Source: Planctomycetia bacterium
GTDB lineage: Bacteria; Planctomycetota; UBA8108; UBA1146
Assembly (NCBI GenBank): GCA_012269595.1
Contig: JAAXJX010000025.1
Coordinates: forward strand, 1-55,322
Length of the DNA: 55,322 nt
Direction: 5' to 3'
Positions within the stretch are counted from its first letter, which is position 1. Every line of letters starts with the position of its first letter. Shown here in pieces: positions 1 through 9,162 of this stretch. A model generated the notes under the pieces. It was not told where the DNA came from, made no database searches, and saw only the letters and a program-made list of their open reading frames with translations. Position numbers and translations under genes: made by a program.

Positions 1-57
1 GATGCCACGACCGACGATACTTTGCCGGTCTGTGACAGTGACGACACCAACTGCTAA
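1..57 (+). CDS. C-terminal end of a family B secreted dockerin-like protein (partial)
   Basis: Only the last 18 codons and the TAA stop lie in the window. The tail, with the pattern DATTDDTLPVC...DDTNC, matches the end of the two family B paralogues downstream (for example ADPTEDNLPNC...DDSSC). It is therefore the C-terminus just after the second dockerin-like repeat of another family B protein. The gene lies 49 bp upstream of a family A gene with no terminator between them, so it repeats the B-then-A pairing seen twice more in the array. The identity of the missing upstream part is inferred from the paralogues. Confidence 0.75.
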   Translation, partial: DATTDDTLPVCDSDDTNC

Positions 58-72
58 TACTCTGCTAATACT
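51..72 (+). repeat. Perfect 11-bp tandem duplication over a stop codon
   Basis: The unit CTGCTAATACT occurs at 51-61 and again at 62-72. The first copy contains the last Cys codon and the TAA stop of the partial upstream gene, so stop and flank are duplicated. It looks like a slippage product with no evident function. Confidence 0.85.
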
Positions 73-106
73 CTGATCTAGAATTTAAGGAACGAAGGGA
101 AACAAA

Positions 107-1390
107 ATGAAAATGAACAAGTTGCTCACGCTGGCACTGGTTCTCTTTCTCAGTGGGGGAGCAAATGCACAGGACGCGAGCTTTAACGCTGGCAGCGGAA
201 CTGCGCCTGAGGGCGGAAGCGGTACCCTGTCGATGACGATGGACAACAGTGGTCAGGATATTGCTGGCTGGTCCCTCGGTGTTTGCAACGACACGTCAGT
301 GGCAACGGTCAGCGCCGCCAACAGCGGAGCTGACACGGAGACCGCCAAAAACGGGTCTGCACCGGACTTCAACCAGATTGGTGTCTTCCCGGAAGGCGCT
401 ACCCAGGGAGTGGTGCTCTGCTTCACGGGGTGTGCCGTCGTGGCTGACGTCAGCGGATTTGAAATGCTGACCGTGGATTACGACGGTATTGCCGAGGGAA
501 CGACCGATATCGCATTCTGCGACACTTTGGGCGCTCCTCCGGTGGCAACCGTGATCGTGGTCAATGGCGCCTCGCTGGCACCGACCCAGAACGCTGGAAC
601 CCTGAACGTGGTCGGTGTTCCCGACCCCGAGTACACCTATTCTGCAGGATCCGCCTCTGCGGGTTACAACCCTGCGGACGGTAATGCCAGTGCCACGGTG
701 GGGATCTCCATCACCGAGACTGACAACTCCGGTTTGGGAGCTCCGTTCCCGAACGCCACCCAGGGTTTCTCCATGGGTCTTGCGAACAGTGCTGAGGTTA
801 CTCCCACCAACGTCACTCTGGACCTTGGTTTTGATGCCGATTTCGCAGAAGTCAGTTTGCTTGGTAATGGTTGGACTGCCGGAGTGGTTTACAGCTTCAC
901 CGGTGGAATCACCGCTACTTTCGAGGGAGCGACCGAAGTGATCTCCGCTGACTATGAGACCGCTGGAAGCATGGCCGGCAATGAAACCGGTGCGACAGCT
1001 ACCCTGACCTGGGATGACGGCCTCGGTAGTCCGCCGGTTGCCAACGTTGTCGTGGTGGGTGGTGCATCACTCAATGCTGCCTTCTCTGACGGATCGATTG
1101 AGCTGAACCCTGTGGTAACGGTCGACTTTATTCGTGGAGATGCAAACAATGATGCCCGTGTGAACATTGCTGACGGTGTCTGGATCATCAATGAGTTGTT
1201 CCTCGGTGGTCCTGCCAACCCGTGCCCGATTTCCAGTGATTCCAATGCTGACGGAAATACGGACGCAGGAGATGCCATCTACATCTTCAACTACCGTTTC
1301 CTCGACGGTCCGATGCCTGCCGCACCTTACCCGTCTTGTGGTCAGGTGGATGGCCAGACCCCGGAGGATTGTGCCGATTCGGCCTGCTGA
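107..1390 (+). CDS. Secreted family A cohesin-like/dockerin-like protein (427 aa)
   Basis: The protein is probably exported: residues 1-21 form a Sec signal peptide with a likely cut at ANA|QD. Two beta-rich cohesin-like modules follow. The first (about 24-165) has GWSLGVCND, VVLCFTGC and AFCDTLG with paired cysteines; the second (about 175-335) has QGFSMGLANS and GVVYSFTGG. Residues 341-427 are a dockerin-like double EF-hand: D-A-N-N-D...D and D-S-N-A-D-G...D, then a conserved TPEDC...C tail. The start is ATG with GAAGGGA about 6 bp upstream. It sits 49 bp after a family B gene end and before a strong terminator. Its second module is almost identical to that of the gene at 7323. Calcium binding by the dockerin loops follows from the family; ligand and function are unknown. 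Confidence 0.88.
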   Translation: MKMNKLLTLALVLFLSGGANAQDASFNAGSGTAPEGGSGTLSMTMDNSGQDIAGWSLGVCNDTSVATVSAANSGADTETAKNGSAPDFNQIGVFPEGATQGVVLCFTGCAVVADVSGFEMLTVDYDGIAEGTTDIAFCDTLGAPPVATVIVVNGASLAPTQNAGTLNVVGVPDPEYTYSAGSASAGYNPADGNASATVGISITETDNSGLGAPFPNATQGFSMGLANSAEVTPTNVTLDLGFDADFAEVSLLGNGWTAGVVYSFTGGITATFEGATEVISADYETAGSMAGNETGATATLTWDDGLGSPPVANVVVVGGASLNAAFSDGSIELNPVVTVDFIRGDANNDARVNIADGVWIINELFLGGPANPCPISSDSNADGNTDAGDAIYIFNYRFLDGPMPAAPYPSCGQVDGQTPEDCADSAC

Positions 1391-1449
1391 TTTTCTCAGC
1401 GGTTGCCGTTTCCAAATGGCGCAGGATATTGAGTGAGAGTGGATTTTTG

Positions 1450-1488
1450 ACTTCCCCGCTGCCTTCAAGGCAGCGGGGAAGTTTTTTT
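1450..1488 (+). terminator. Rho-independent terminator
   Basis: A 14-bp GC-rich stem (ACTTCCCCGCTGCC and its complement) with a 5-nt loop is followed by seven T residues. It closes the first B-A unit. Confidence 0.93.
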
Positions 1489-1892
1489 ATGTCTATGTAA
1501 AATTTGGACTTAAGGCCTTTGGGAGAGGCATTTTGCAGTGCCGAGGAATCTCGGAAAGTGCTGGGTTTCCTGTCACTCCTGACTCCAGTAATCTGTGTGT
1601 CAGGTGTGGTTTTCTATTAAACCGGAGTGGCTATACGAAGTTTTGGTGTGGCAGGTGTTCCGAGGAATATTGCCGGAAAAACTGTGGGTAAAGTGCCAGG
1701 GCTTTCTAGCGTCATTCGTCAATCTTAGAAATCCACAGCTGGGTAGCCAAAGAGGTGGGCAGGTTTTGCATTTGCCGTTCAACTCTTCTTTGGCATTCAT
1801 GGGTTCAAATAGTTTGCTCGCTAATCTTTGATCGAATGCTGATTCGTGATCTGTTTCGGTCATGTACTTGACGACTTTGAGGAGGTCTAAAA
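1489..1892. other. Intergenic region without a recognisable gene
   Basis: About 400 bp between a terminator and the next B gene. Short frames here lack family resemblance and good ribosome sites. It must carry the promoter for the following bicistronic unit, but I see no clear -35/-10 pair. Confidence 0.6.
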
Positions 1893-3761
1893 GTGAAGTT
1901 TTATTCGATTGCATTTATTGCATTAACGGCCCTTTGCATGAGCCCCGCCGTATCCATGGCAGGGGATAGTGCAACATTCTCTATCTCGGGTGGGGGCGCC
2001 ACAGTTCAAGGAACTGGATCTGCGACTTTCGGTGTCGACATGGACGCTCCAGCAGACATCGAGGGCTTCGTCATCGCGATGAGCTTCGATAGCAGCCTGG
2101 TGACGATCACGGATCTCTCCACTGCCGGAACGGTGACTGAGAGTTCCAATGCGGAACTGGTGGTTCCGCAGGTCTTTGCGGGTGGCTTCACTCTGGGTTG
2201 TGTTCTCGATGCGGCAGCGCCCTTCGATGGTCAAACCATTGCCGCAGGCAGCGGACTCCGTCTTCTGAACTTCACGGCCCAGTCTGTGGTGGTGCTTGAT
2301 CAGGCCGACCCGAACGAGGTCACCGGATTCGCCTTCACCGACGATACTTTCAATAATCCGCCGTTGAGCAATATCGTTGTTTCTGGCGGATTGTCTTTCG
2401 GGGACGGCAACGGCCTCAACCTGAACGATGATCCCAGTGCAATGACCATTACTCCGCCCCCTCCTGCAGCCCTGACCATCGAGAATGGTGTTGCGGATGC
2501 GAGCGGAAACGGCAGTGCCAGAATCCTCCTCGAGAACTCCGGAGAGACTCAGGGATTTGTTCTCTCAGTTACCCACCCTGCCGCAGATCTCACCCTGACG
2601 GGTATCGATCTGAATGGTACGGAAGCGGAAGCCGTTGGAGCAGAGTTTGTCGTGATCGATCTTTACGCCAATGGCGGAACGATCGGTGTGGTACTCGACT
2701 TCGAGTTCCCCTTCGATGGACAGACCATCGGTGCCGGCAACAACCTCCACATTGCCAACTACAACTACAGCGACACTGTGGAAATCTACACCGAGGGCGA
2801 CCCCGCGCCCGCTGACCAGATTGCTGCCCTGACATTTGAAGACGGCGTCTTTGGAACTCCGGCATTGAACAACGTCGTTGTGACTGGTGGACTTTCCATC
2901 AATCCGGATTTTAACAACGGCAACTTCTCCACTCCTCCGGTTGCTTTGCCGGCCGAGGATACGGAGCTTTGGGTTGAAGCTGATTTTGGAGAACCGGGCA
3001 ACAATGCCTACCTTGGGCAAACTGGAGACCTCTGCTTCTACTACTCCGACGAGGACGACAACATTCAGGGTTTCACCATGACTCTCTGTTATGACTGCAA
3101 CCTCGAGATCGGTTCCGAGTGGAGCTACAACGGAAGCATCGTTGAGGAAGTGGGAGTCGAGTACCTGGCAGTTCAGGTAGACAGTGATGCCAACGACGGT
3201 GACGGCTGTGAATTGGTTGTTGCCATTCTTTTGGATGCCCTGCCGCCCTTCGACGGACAGACTCTTCCCCAGACTGCAGACCTCAACGAGGGTCGTCTTC
3301 TGATCGGTTGCCTGCCGGTCACAGTGGGTCTGAACGCCCCCTGTGAGACCGACTTGCTGATCGAGTGGTGCAACGATATCAACGGTACCGGTAGCGTTAA
3401 CCTCTACAACAACGCCGTTATCAACTTCAACTCGATCCAGAACTACACCCGTAATGACGGATCTGTCTACGTGGTTCCCGAGCCGATCTTCCAGCGCGGA
3501 GATTGCAACAGCGATGACAAGGTGGACCTGGCGGATTCTGCCACCATGTTGGCCAATCAGTTCAATGGCCTTGCCATCCTTTGCTCGGATGCCTGCGACA
3601 GCAATGACGATGGTCAGCTGAACATGGCGGACTCCGTTTACTTATTGAATTGGCTCTTCAAGTTCGGTCCGATTCCGCCGGCTCCGGGACCTTTTGATGA
3701 CGGTGCTGACCCGACGGAAGACAATCTTCCGAACTGTGAAGGTGATGATTCGAGTTGTTAA
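1893..3761 (+). CDS. Secreted family B cohesin-like/dockerin-like protein (622 aa)
   Basis: Starts at GTG with a strong GAGGAGGT site 6-7 bp upstream. Residues 1-23 are a signal peptide (cut near SMA|GD). Three cohesin-like modules follow: about 25-185 (EGFVIAMSFDSSL, DGQTIAAGS, LSNIVVSGG), about 195-345 (QGFVLSVTH, GGTIGVVLDFEFPFDGQTI) and about 355-530 (LCFYYSDEDDNIQGF, LPPFDGQTLP). Residues 533-622 are a dockerin-like pair: D-C-N-S-D-D...D and D-S-N-D-D-G...D. A family A gene follows after 66 bp with no terminator, so the two are probably cotranscribed. The third module and dockerin are nearly the same protein sequence as in the gene at 5629. Secretion and calcium binding are inferred from motifs; partner and substrate are unknown. 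Confidence 0.88.
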   Translation: MKFYSIAFIALTALCMSPAVSMAGDSATFSISGGGATVQGTGSATFGVDMDAPADIEGFVIAMSFDSSLVTITDLSTAGTVTESSNAELVVPQVFAGGFTLGCVLDAAAPFDGQTIAAGSGLRLLNFTAQSVVVLDQADPNEVTGFAFTDDTFNNPPLSNIVVSGGLSFGDGNGLNLNDDPSAMTITPPPPAALTIENGVADASGNGSARILLENSGETQGFVLSVTHPAADLTLTGIDLNGTEAEAVGAEFVVIDLYANGGTIGVVLDFEFPFDGQTIGAGNNLHIANYNYSDTVEIYTEGDPAPADQIAALTFEDGVFGTPALNNVVVTGGLSINPDFNNGNFSTPPVALPAEDTELWVEADFGEPGNNAYLGQTGDLCFYYSDEDDNIQGFTMTLCYDCNLEIGSEWSYNGSIVEEVGVEYLAVQVDSDANDGDGCELVVAILLDALPPFDGQTLPQTADLNEGRLLIGCLPVTVGLNAPCETDLLIEWCNDINGTGSVNLYNNAVINFNSIQNYTRNDGSVYVVPEPIFQRGDCNSDDKVDLADSATMLANQFNGLAILCSDACDSNDDGQLNMADSVYLLNWLFKFGPIPPAPGPFDDGADPTEDNLPNCEGDDSSC

Positions 3762-3827
3762 TTTGCCTGAATGGTTGATTCCTCAGGTAACGAAGTATTG
3801 AGATTGAAAATTTAGGAGAATCGAAAA

Positions 3828-5135
3828 ATGAAAAACCAACTTATTGTCACCAGTATTGCACTGCTGCTGACCTATGTGCTCTGCGCAGGAGCATATGCGC
3901 AAGATGCAACTTTCAACGCTGGAAGTGGATCTGCCTCTCTGGGTGGAAGCGGAACCCTCTCCATGACCATGGACAACAGTGGTCAGGATATTGCAGGCTG
4001 GTCCTTTGGTGTCTGTAACGACACAGCCATCGCCACAGTCTCTGCCGCTAACAGTGGTGCCGATACCGAGACTGCAAAGAATGGATCTGCTCCGGACTTC
4101 AACCAGATTGGTGTTTTCCCGGAAGGTGCCACTCAGGGTGTGGTCCTTTGCTTTACCGGTTGTGCTGTGGTGGCCGATGTCACTGGATTTGAGCTGTTGA
4201 CTGTCGATTACGATGGCATCGCTGAAGGTCAGACTGCCATTGAGTTCTGCAACACTCTGGGAGCGCCGCCTGTTGCCACCGTGGTTGTGGTCAATGGAGC
4301 ATCTTTGGCACCGAACCAGACCGGTGGTGTCCTGGATGTGGTGGGTGTCCCCGATCCGGAGTTCACCTACACCGCTGGCAGTTCTTCCACCAACTACCCT
4401 TCCGGGGGTGGAATCGGTGGAGTGGCCGCGAATGCCGGCTTCAGCATCGCTGAGGTTGACAATACCAGCATCGGTGGGGTTTTCCCCAATGATACCCAGG
4501 GCTTTTCCATGGGCTTTGCCAACGATGACTCACTGGTTACCCCGGTCGCAGTCAATGTGACTCTTCCCTTCACGGCAGATTTCGCAGAGACCAACACCTT
4601 CTCCAATGGCTGGACTGTTGGAGTGGTTTACTCCTTCACCGGTGGAGTGGTGCTTCAGTTTGATGCTTCGATTGAAGTTGCCAACGTGGATTACGAAGGT
4701 GTAGCAGGCGCATTGACTGGTGTTGAGGGAACTACCTCTACTCCGCTGACCATGGACAGTGGGCTCGGATCTCCTCCGGTTTCCAATGTTGTGGTTGTTG
4801 GTGGCGGAAGTTTGCCTGCCACTGGGGTGGAAGGTTCCCTGGAGTTCACTGGAACGACCACCAACCCGTTCATTTCCGGCGATTGTAATGGAGACACCAT
4901 TGTCAACATTGCTGATATCGTTTGGAGCCTGGCTGAATTGTTCAAGGCTGGACCAACGGCTAACTGTGAGATTGCATGTGACGTGAATCTTGACGGTACT
5001 CACGATGCTGCTGACCCGGTCTACACTGCCAACTACATCTTCCTGTCTGGGCCTGCGCCAGCAGGACCCGCCACGTGTGATACCGTTGCAGGTCAGACCC
5101 CCGAGGATTGCCTGAGCGACAACTGCGGAGGCTGA
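3828..5135 (+). CDS. Secreted family A cohesin-like/dockerin-like protein (435 aa)
   Basis: Same architecture as the gene at 107: a signal peptide (1-24, AYA|QD), a cysteine-containing first module (GWSFGVCND, VVLCFTGC, EFCNTLG), a second module (QGFSMGFAND, GVVYSFTGG) and a dockerin-like C-terminus (D-C-N-G-D-T...D; D-V-N-L-D-G...D) ending TPEDC...C. The start is ATG with AGGAG about 9 bp upstream. It is the second gene of a B-A pair and ends 35 bp before a strong terminator. The first module is almost identical in protein sequence to that of the gene at 107, while the second has diverged. Exact binding function is unknown. Confidence 0.88.
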   Translation: MKNQLIVTSIALLLTYVLCAGAYAQDATFNAGSGSASLGGSGTLSMTMDNSGQDIAGWSFGVCNDTAIATVSAANSGADTETAKNGSAPDFNQIGVFPEGATQGVVLCFTGCAVVADVTGFELLTVDYDGIAEGQTAIEFCNTLGAPPVATVVVVNGASLAPNQTGGVLDVVGVPDPEFTYTAGSSSTNYPSGGGIGGVAANAGFSIAEVDNTSIGGVFPNDTQGFSMGFANDDSLVTPVAVNVTLPFTADFAETNTFSNGWTVGVVYSFTGGVVLQFDASIEVANVDYEGVAGALTGVEGTTSTPLTMDSGLGSPPVSNVVVVGGGSLPATGVEGSLEFTGTTTNPFISGDCNGDTIVNIADIVWSLAELFKAGPTANCEIACDVNLDGTHDAADPVYTANYIFLSGPAPAGPATCDTVAGQTPEDCLSDNCGG

Positions 5136-5169
5136 TCTTTGAGGTAAAGCTAGTTGTTTTACAAGTTCA

Positions 5170-5207
5170 TCGCCTGTACTCCACCAAGGAGTACAGGCGA
5201 TTTTTTT
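5170..5207 (+). terminator. Rho-independent terminator
   Basis: Stem TCGCCTGTACTCC with its full complement, 5-nt loop, then seven T residues. It ends the second B-A unit. Confidence 0.93.
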
Positions 5208-5628
5208 GCCTGAATTTGAACCGGTTTTCGGGAGGTGTCACCAGGGGTAACAACTCAGTGTTGTGGAAAACGATAAGCGAAAGTGTTGAGTAAAGATTGT
5301 TATTTGAAGTTAGGTTTATCGGGGTAACAACATTTGAAATCTTGATTGTATAACTTCAAAACTTGCCTGTTTTTCTTTCAGCCTATCTCAACTAGGATGC
5401 CGTTTGAGTGAGGAAGTGTAAGGAGTTATTCGCAACCGTCGACCAGAGGAATTCTTTTGAAACTCTGTCTGTATCCTGGTTTCGTTTTCTTCATGCACTC
5501 CTTTGGGCTTTAAGTTTTCGATGATTAAACATTGGATCAACTGAGCGCATGGCATTGTTCATGCTTCGGTGATCTGACCGAGGATTACACAAGTTTTTGT
5601 GTTTTTATCTAGAGGAGGGATTGTGGAG
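5208..5628. other. AT-richer intergenic region, no gene seen
   Basis: About 420 bp between a terminator and a lone family B gene. No family-like frame, RNA gene or clear promoter was recognised; the sequence is visibly richer in A and T than the flanking genes. Confidence 0.6.
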
Positions 5629-6993
5629 ATGAATCGCTTATTGCTTGCAGTGAGCCTTGTTCTTTTTGGAGGAGCTCAGGCGATTGCCGGAGTGGATTCC
5701 ATGGATCTTGGTAGCACCAGTGTAGATTCCACCGGAGGTGGAGCAGTTACCGTAACAGCTGCTTCTTCCGGAGATCTTCAGGGTTACGTGATCAGTGTCA
5801 GTCATGATTCTGCTGTGATCACCCTGGACAGCATCGACATCCTTGGAACTGACGCCGATATTGCTGGTGCTGAGTTTGTTGTGCCAACCACCTATGCAGA
5901 TGGCGGAACGATTGGTGTTGTTCTTGATTTCAATGCTCCGTACGACGGACAGGTCATCAGTGGTGGATCTGGCTTGAGTCTTGCCAACTACAACTACAGT
6001 TGCAACAACGCGGTGTTCTACACCGAAGGCGAAGCTGCCCCTGCAGCGGAGGTCTCTGCACTGACTTTCGTGGATGGTGTCTACGGGTCTCCGGCCTTGA
6101 GCAACGTCTTCGTGATCGCAGGGTTTTCTGTCAACCCCGGCCTGACCGATGGGTCTTTCACCTGTAACCCCGTCGCGATTCCGGCAGAGGATACCGAGCT
6201 GTGGGTGGAAGCAGACTTCGCCGACACCGGTAACAATGCTTACCAGGGACAATCCGGTGACCTTTGCTTCTACTACGCCGACGAAGACGACAACATTCAG
6301 GGTTTCACCATGACTCTCTGCTACGACTGCAATCTGGAAATCGGATCCGCGTGGGATTACGCCGGAAGCATCGTTGAAGAGGTTGGAGTGGAGTACCTGG
6401 CAGTTCAGGTCGACAGTGACCCTAATGACGGAGACGGTTGTGAGCTGGTGGTCGCAATCCTTCTGGATGCTTTGCCGCCCTTCGACGGTCAGACCCTTCC
6501 GCAAACTGCGGACCTCAATGAGGGACGTTTGCTGATCGGGTGCCTGCCGATTACCGTGGGGGCCAATGCTCCCTGTGAGACTGATCTTCTCATCGAGTGG
6601 TGTAACGACATCAACGGTACCGGTACCGTGAACCTCTACAACAACGCTGTTATCAACTTCAACTCAATTCAGAACTATGCCCGCAACGATGGTTCTGTTT
6701 ACGTGGTTCCTGAAGAAATCTTCCAGCGTGGAGACTGCAACAGCGACGACAAGGTTGACCTGGCAGACTCTGCCACGATCCTTGCCAATCAGTTCAATGG
6801 ATTTGCCATTCTTTGCCCCGATGCCTGTGACACCAATGATGACGGCCTGCTGAACATGGCAGATTCTGTCTACTTGCTGAACTGGCTCTTCAAGTTTGGT
6901 CCGATCCCGACAGCTCCGGGTCCGTTCAACGATGGTGTTGACCCGACAGAAGACGGGCTTCCAAGTTGTGATAGCGACGACACCGGCTGCTAA
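5629..6993 (+). CDS. Secreted family B cohesin-like/dockerin-like protein (454 aa)
   Basis: The frame opens at GTG 5599, but ATG 5629 fits better: GAGGAGG lies about 10 bp upstream and the protein then begins directly with a signal peptide (1-20, AIA|GV). Only two cohesin-like modules are present (about 25-180 with QGYVISVSHDS and DGQVISGGSGL; about 190-360 with LCFYYADEDDNIQGF), against three in the paralogue at 1893. A dockerin-like pair ends the protein (D-C-N-S-D-D...D, D-T-N-D-D-G...D). From about residue 185 onward it is nearly identical in amino acids to the 1893 protein, although codons differ often. Unlike the other B genes it is followed by its own terminator and no A gene. Confidence 0.87.
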   Translation: MNRLLLAVSLVLFGGAQAIAGVDSMDLGSTSVDSTGGGAVTVTAASSGDLQGYVISVSHDSAVITLDSIDILGTDADIAGAEFVVPTTYADGGTIGVVLDFNAPYDGQVISGGSGLSLANYNYSCNNAVFYTEGEAAPAAEVSALTFVDGVYGSPALSNVFVIAGFSVNPGLTDGSFTCNPVAIPAEDTELWVEADFADTGNNAYQGQSGDLCFYYADEDDNIQGFTMTLCYDCNLEIGSAWDYAGSIVEEVGVEYLAVQVDSDPNDGDGCELVVAILLDALPPFDGQTLPQTADLNEGRLLIGCLPITVGANAPCETDLLIEWCNDINGTGTVNLYNNAVINFNSIQNYARNDGSVYVVPEEIFQRGDCNSDDKVDLADSATILANQFNGFAILCPDACDTNDDGLLNMADSVYLLNWLFKFGPIPTAPGPFNDGVDPTEDGLPSCDSDDTGC

Positions 6994-7019
6994 AGCTCGG
7001 ATGGTTTGAGATCTATCGA

Positions 7020-7059
7020 AGATTCCCCTGGAAGGTCATCCTTCCGGGGGAATCTTTTT
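7020..7059 (+). terminator. Rho-independent terminator
   Basis: Hairpin AGATTCCCCTGGAAGG, 4-nt loop TCAT, near-complement with one G-T mismatch, then a T-run. It ends the lone family B gene. Confidence 0.9.
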
Positions 7060-7322
7060 GTTTGGGTCCTGAAACGGTTTTCATGCATATTTCATAAAAG
7101 GATTAAAAGTCACTTGGTGGACATGGTTTCCATATTGAATCCTGAGTAAAATCATTTCAGTGACGTGACCTCCCAAGGATTCTGTGGTGTCTTCATCACA
7201 GAGTATTTTTAGCAGTTTCCGCAAGTGTTCTGGGTATTTCAGAATTAAATCTTGTAGTTCGTGTTTGATTTCCCGGATTTGTATGAGCCGGGGTGACTAT
7301 TCAAGTTGAGGAGTGACTGAAG

Positions 7323-9020
7323 ATGTTATTCAGAATGTGTCTTGTCCTGACACTGCTGTTCTCCTTTGGTGGAGTTTCCATTGCACAGGATGCCAGTTTT
7401 AATGTAAGTAGCGGATCTGTACCAACTGGAGGAGAGACAACGCTTTCCATGACTTTGGACAACATCGGTCAAGAGATCGCAGGTTGGTCATTTGGAGTCT
7501 GTAATGACACCAACTTTGTAACGGTCAGTTCCGCAAACAGTGGAGCGGGTACCGAGACCGCCAAAAATGGGTCTGCTCCTGACTTCAACCAGATTGGAAT
7601 TTTTCCGGAAGGGGCTACCCAAGGAGTGGTTCTTTGCTTCACCGGTTGTGCTGTAGTAGCTGACGTCAGCGGCTTCGAAATGCTGACCGTCGATTACCAG
7701 AGTGTTTCCGCAGGGGCCACGACCGTTGCCTTCTGTGATACTCTTGGAAGTCCTCCTGTTGTAACTGTTATCGTGGTCAATGGAGCATCTTTGGCTCCAA
7801 CTCAAAACCCTGGCTTCTTGGAGTTGGTAGACCCTGCTGATCCTGAGTACACCTATTCAGCAGGGTCCGTTTCTGCCAGTTACAACCCTGCGGATGGCAA
7901 TGCCAGTGCCACAGTGGGCATCTCCATTACCGAGACCGATAACTCTGGCCTTGGGGCTCCATTCCCCAATGCGACTCAGGGTTTTTCGATGGGACTCGCC
8001 AACAGTGCTGAAGTCTCTCCGACCAACGTCACTCTGGATCTGGGTTTCGATCCGGATTTCGGTGAAATAGGTCTCTTCGCAGAAGGCTGGACTGCAGGAG
8101 TGGTCTACAGCTTCACCGGAGGGGTGACTGCCACTTTCGAAAACTCAACAGAAGTGATCTCTGTTGATTACGAGACGGCTGGAAGCATGGCCGGGAATGA
8201 ATCTGGTGCCACCGCAACTCTGAGCTGGAGTGCCAGCCTGGGCTCTCCGCCCGTCGCCAATGTTATGGTCGTCGATGGTGCTTCCCTGAATGCTGCTTTT
8301 GAAGATGGTGCAATCACCCTGAACCCGGTTGTGACCATCGATTTTATTCGTGGAGATGCAAATGCGGATGCCAAAGTCAACATCGCGGATGGTATTTGGA
8401 TTATCTACGAGCTGTTCCTGAATGGCCCTGAGAGCAATTGTTCTCTGGCAAGTGATGCCAATGCAGATGGAGTGGCTGATATTGCCGATGCTTCCTTCAT
8501 CTTCATGTACCGCTTCATGAATGGAATGATGCCCTCTGCTCCCTTCCCGGATTGTGGCCAAGTGGTGGATCAGACTCCTGAAGACTGTGTTTCTTCTGGC
8601 TGCGCAGACGGCGGTGGCTCTGCTCCGGCAACCTTTGTTGCGGACATTCAGCCGATTTTGACCGCCTCCTGCATGCCTTGTCATGCTCCCGGCGGAGCTC
8701 AGGGGAATGGTCCATCCTTCGGGTTGCAGCTGACGGAAGATGCCTACGACAACATCGTCGGCATGCCCGCAGGACAATGCGATACCATGAATCTCGTGAA
8801 CCCCGGCGACCGTAACGGAAGCTGGTTGTACCGAAAGATTCAGGGGTCTCATCTCGATCCTGACGTCCTGGACATGGGTTGTTGTCCGGATACCGATGGG
8901 GATGGATCGCCGGATGGTTGCGGTAGAAGAATGCCGCGATTCTGCGAAAACTCAAACTCGTGCATGGACGAAGCAACGATCGAGCTGATTGGGTCCTGGA
9001 TCGACGCAGGAGCCCTCTAG
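7323..9020 (+). CDS. Secreted family A protein with C-terminal cytochrome c domain (565 aa)
   Basis: Residues 1-21 are a signal peptide (SIA|QD). Two family A cohesin-like modules (about 24-165 and 175-335) and a dockerin-like pair (D-A-N-A-D-A...D; D-A-N-A-D-G...D, ending TPEDC) follow the usual plan. After a Gly/Ser linker come about 125 extra residues found in no other array member. They contain a c-type heme motif C450-M-P-C453-H454 and, near the end, R-M537-P-R with a GSWIDAGAL tail. That arrangement is typical of planctomycete-type cytochrome c modules, where the late Met can be the second heme ligand. Several further Cys are present. The start is ATG with GAGGAGTGA upstream. The frame runs without interruption, so this is a true fusion. 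A role in electron transfer at the cell surface is only an inference. Confidence 0.88.
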   Translation: MLFRMCLVLTLLFSFGGVSIAQDASFNVSSGSVPTGGETTLSMTLDNIGQEIAGWSFGVCNDTNFVTVSSANSGAGTETAKNGSAPDFNQIGIFPEGATQGVVLCFTGCAVVADVSGFEMLTVDYQSVSAGATTVAFCDTLGSPPVVTVIVVNGASLAPTQNPGFLELVDPADPEYTYSAGSVSASYNPADGNASATVGISITETDNSGLGAPFPNATQGFSMGLANSAEVSPTNVTLDLGFDPDFGEIGLFAEGWTAGVVYSFTGGVTATFENSTEVISVDYETAGSMAGNESGATATLSWSASLGSPPVANVMVVDGASLNAAFEDGAITLNPVVTIDFIRGDANADAKVNIADGIWIIYELFLNGPESNCSLASDANADGVADIADASFIFMYRFMNGMMPSAPFPDCGQVVDQTPEDCVSSGCADGGGSAPATFVADIQPILTASCMPCHAPGGAQGNGPSFGLQLTEDAYDNIVGMPAGQCDTMNLVNPGDRNGSWLYRKIQGSHLDPDVLDMGCCPDTDGDGSPDGCGRRMPRFCENSNSCMDEATIELIGSWIDAGAL

Positions 9021-9100
9021 GACAGTAGTTACGAAAATACTGGCTGAGGAGGGGTGCAGAGACCTTTCTCTCTATTTTGACCTCTGACGTTCGAGTAATA

Positions 9101-9136
9101 TCGGTGCGGTGACTTTATTCATCGCACCGATTTTTT
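9101..9136 (+). terminator. Rho-independent terminator
   Basis: TCGGTGCG and CGCACCGA around a 14-nt loop, followed by six T residues. It overlaps the GTG at 9109, which argues against that GTG as a start for the next gene. Confidence 0.82.
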
Positions 9137-9162
9137 ACAAAGGGATGGAGGAGGTGAAGAGG

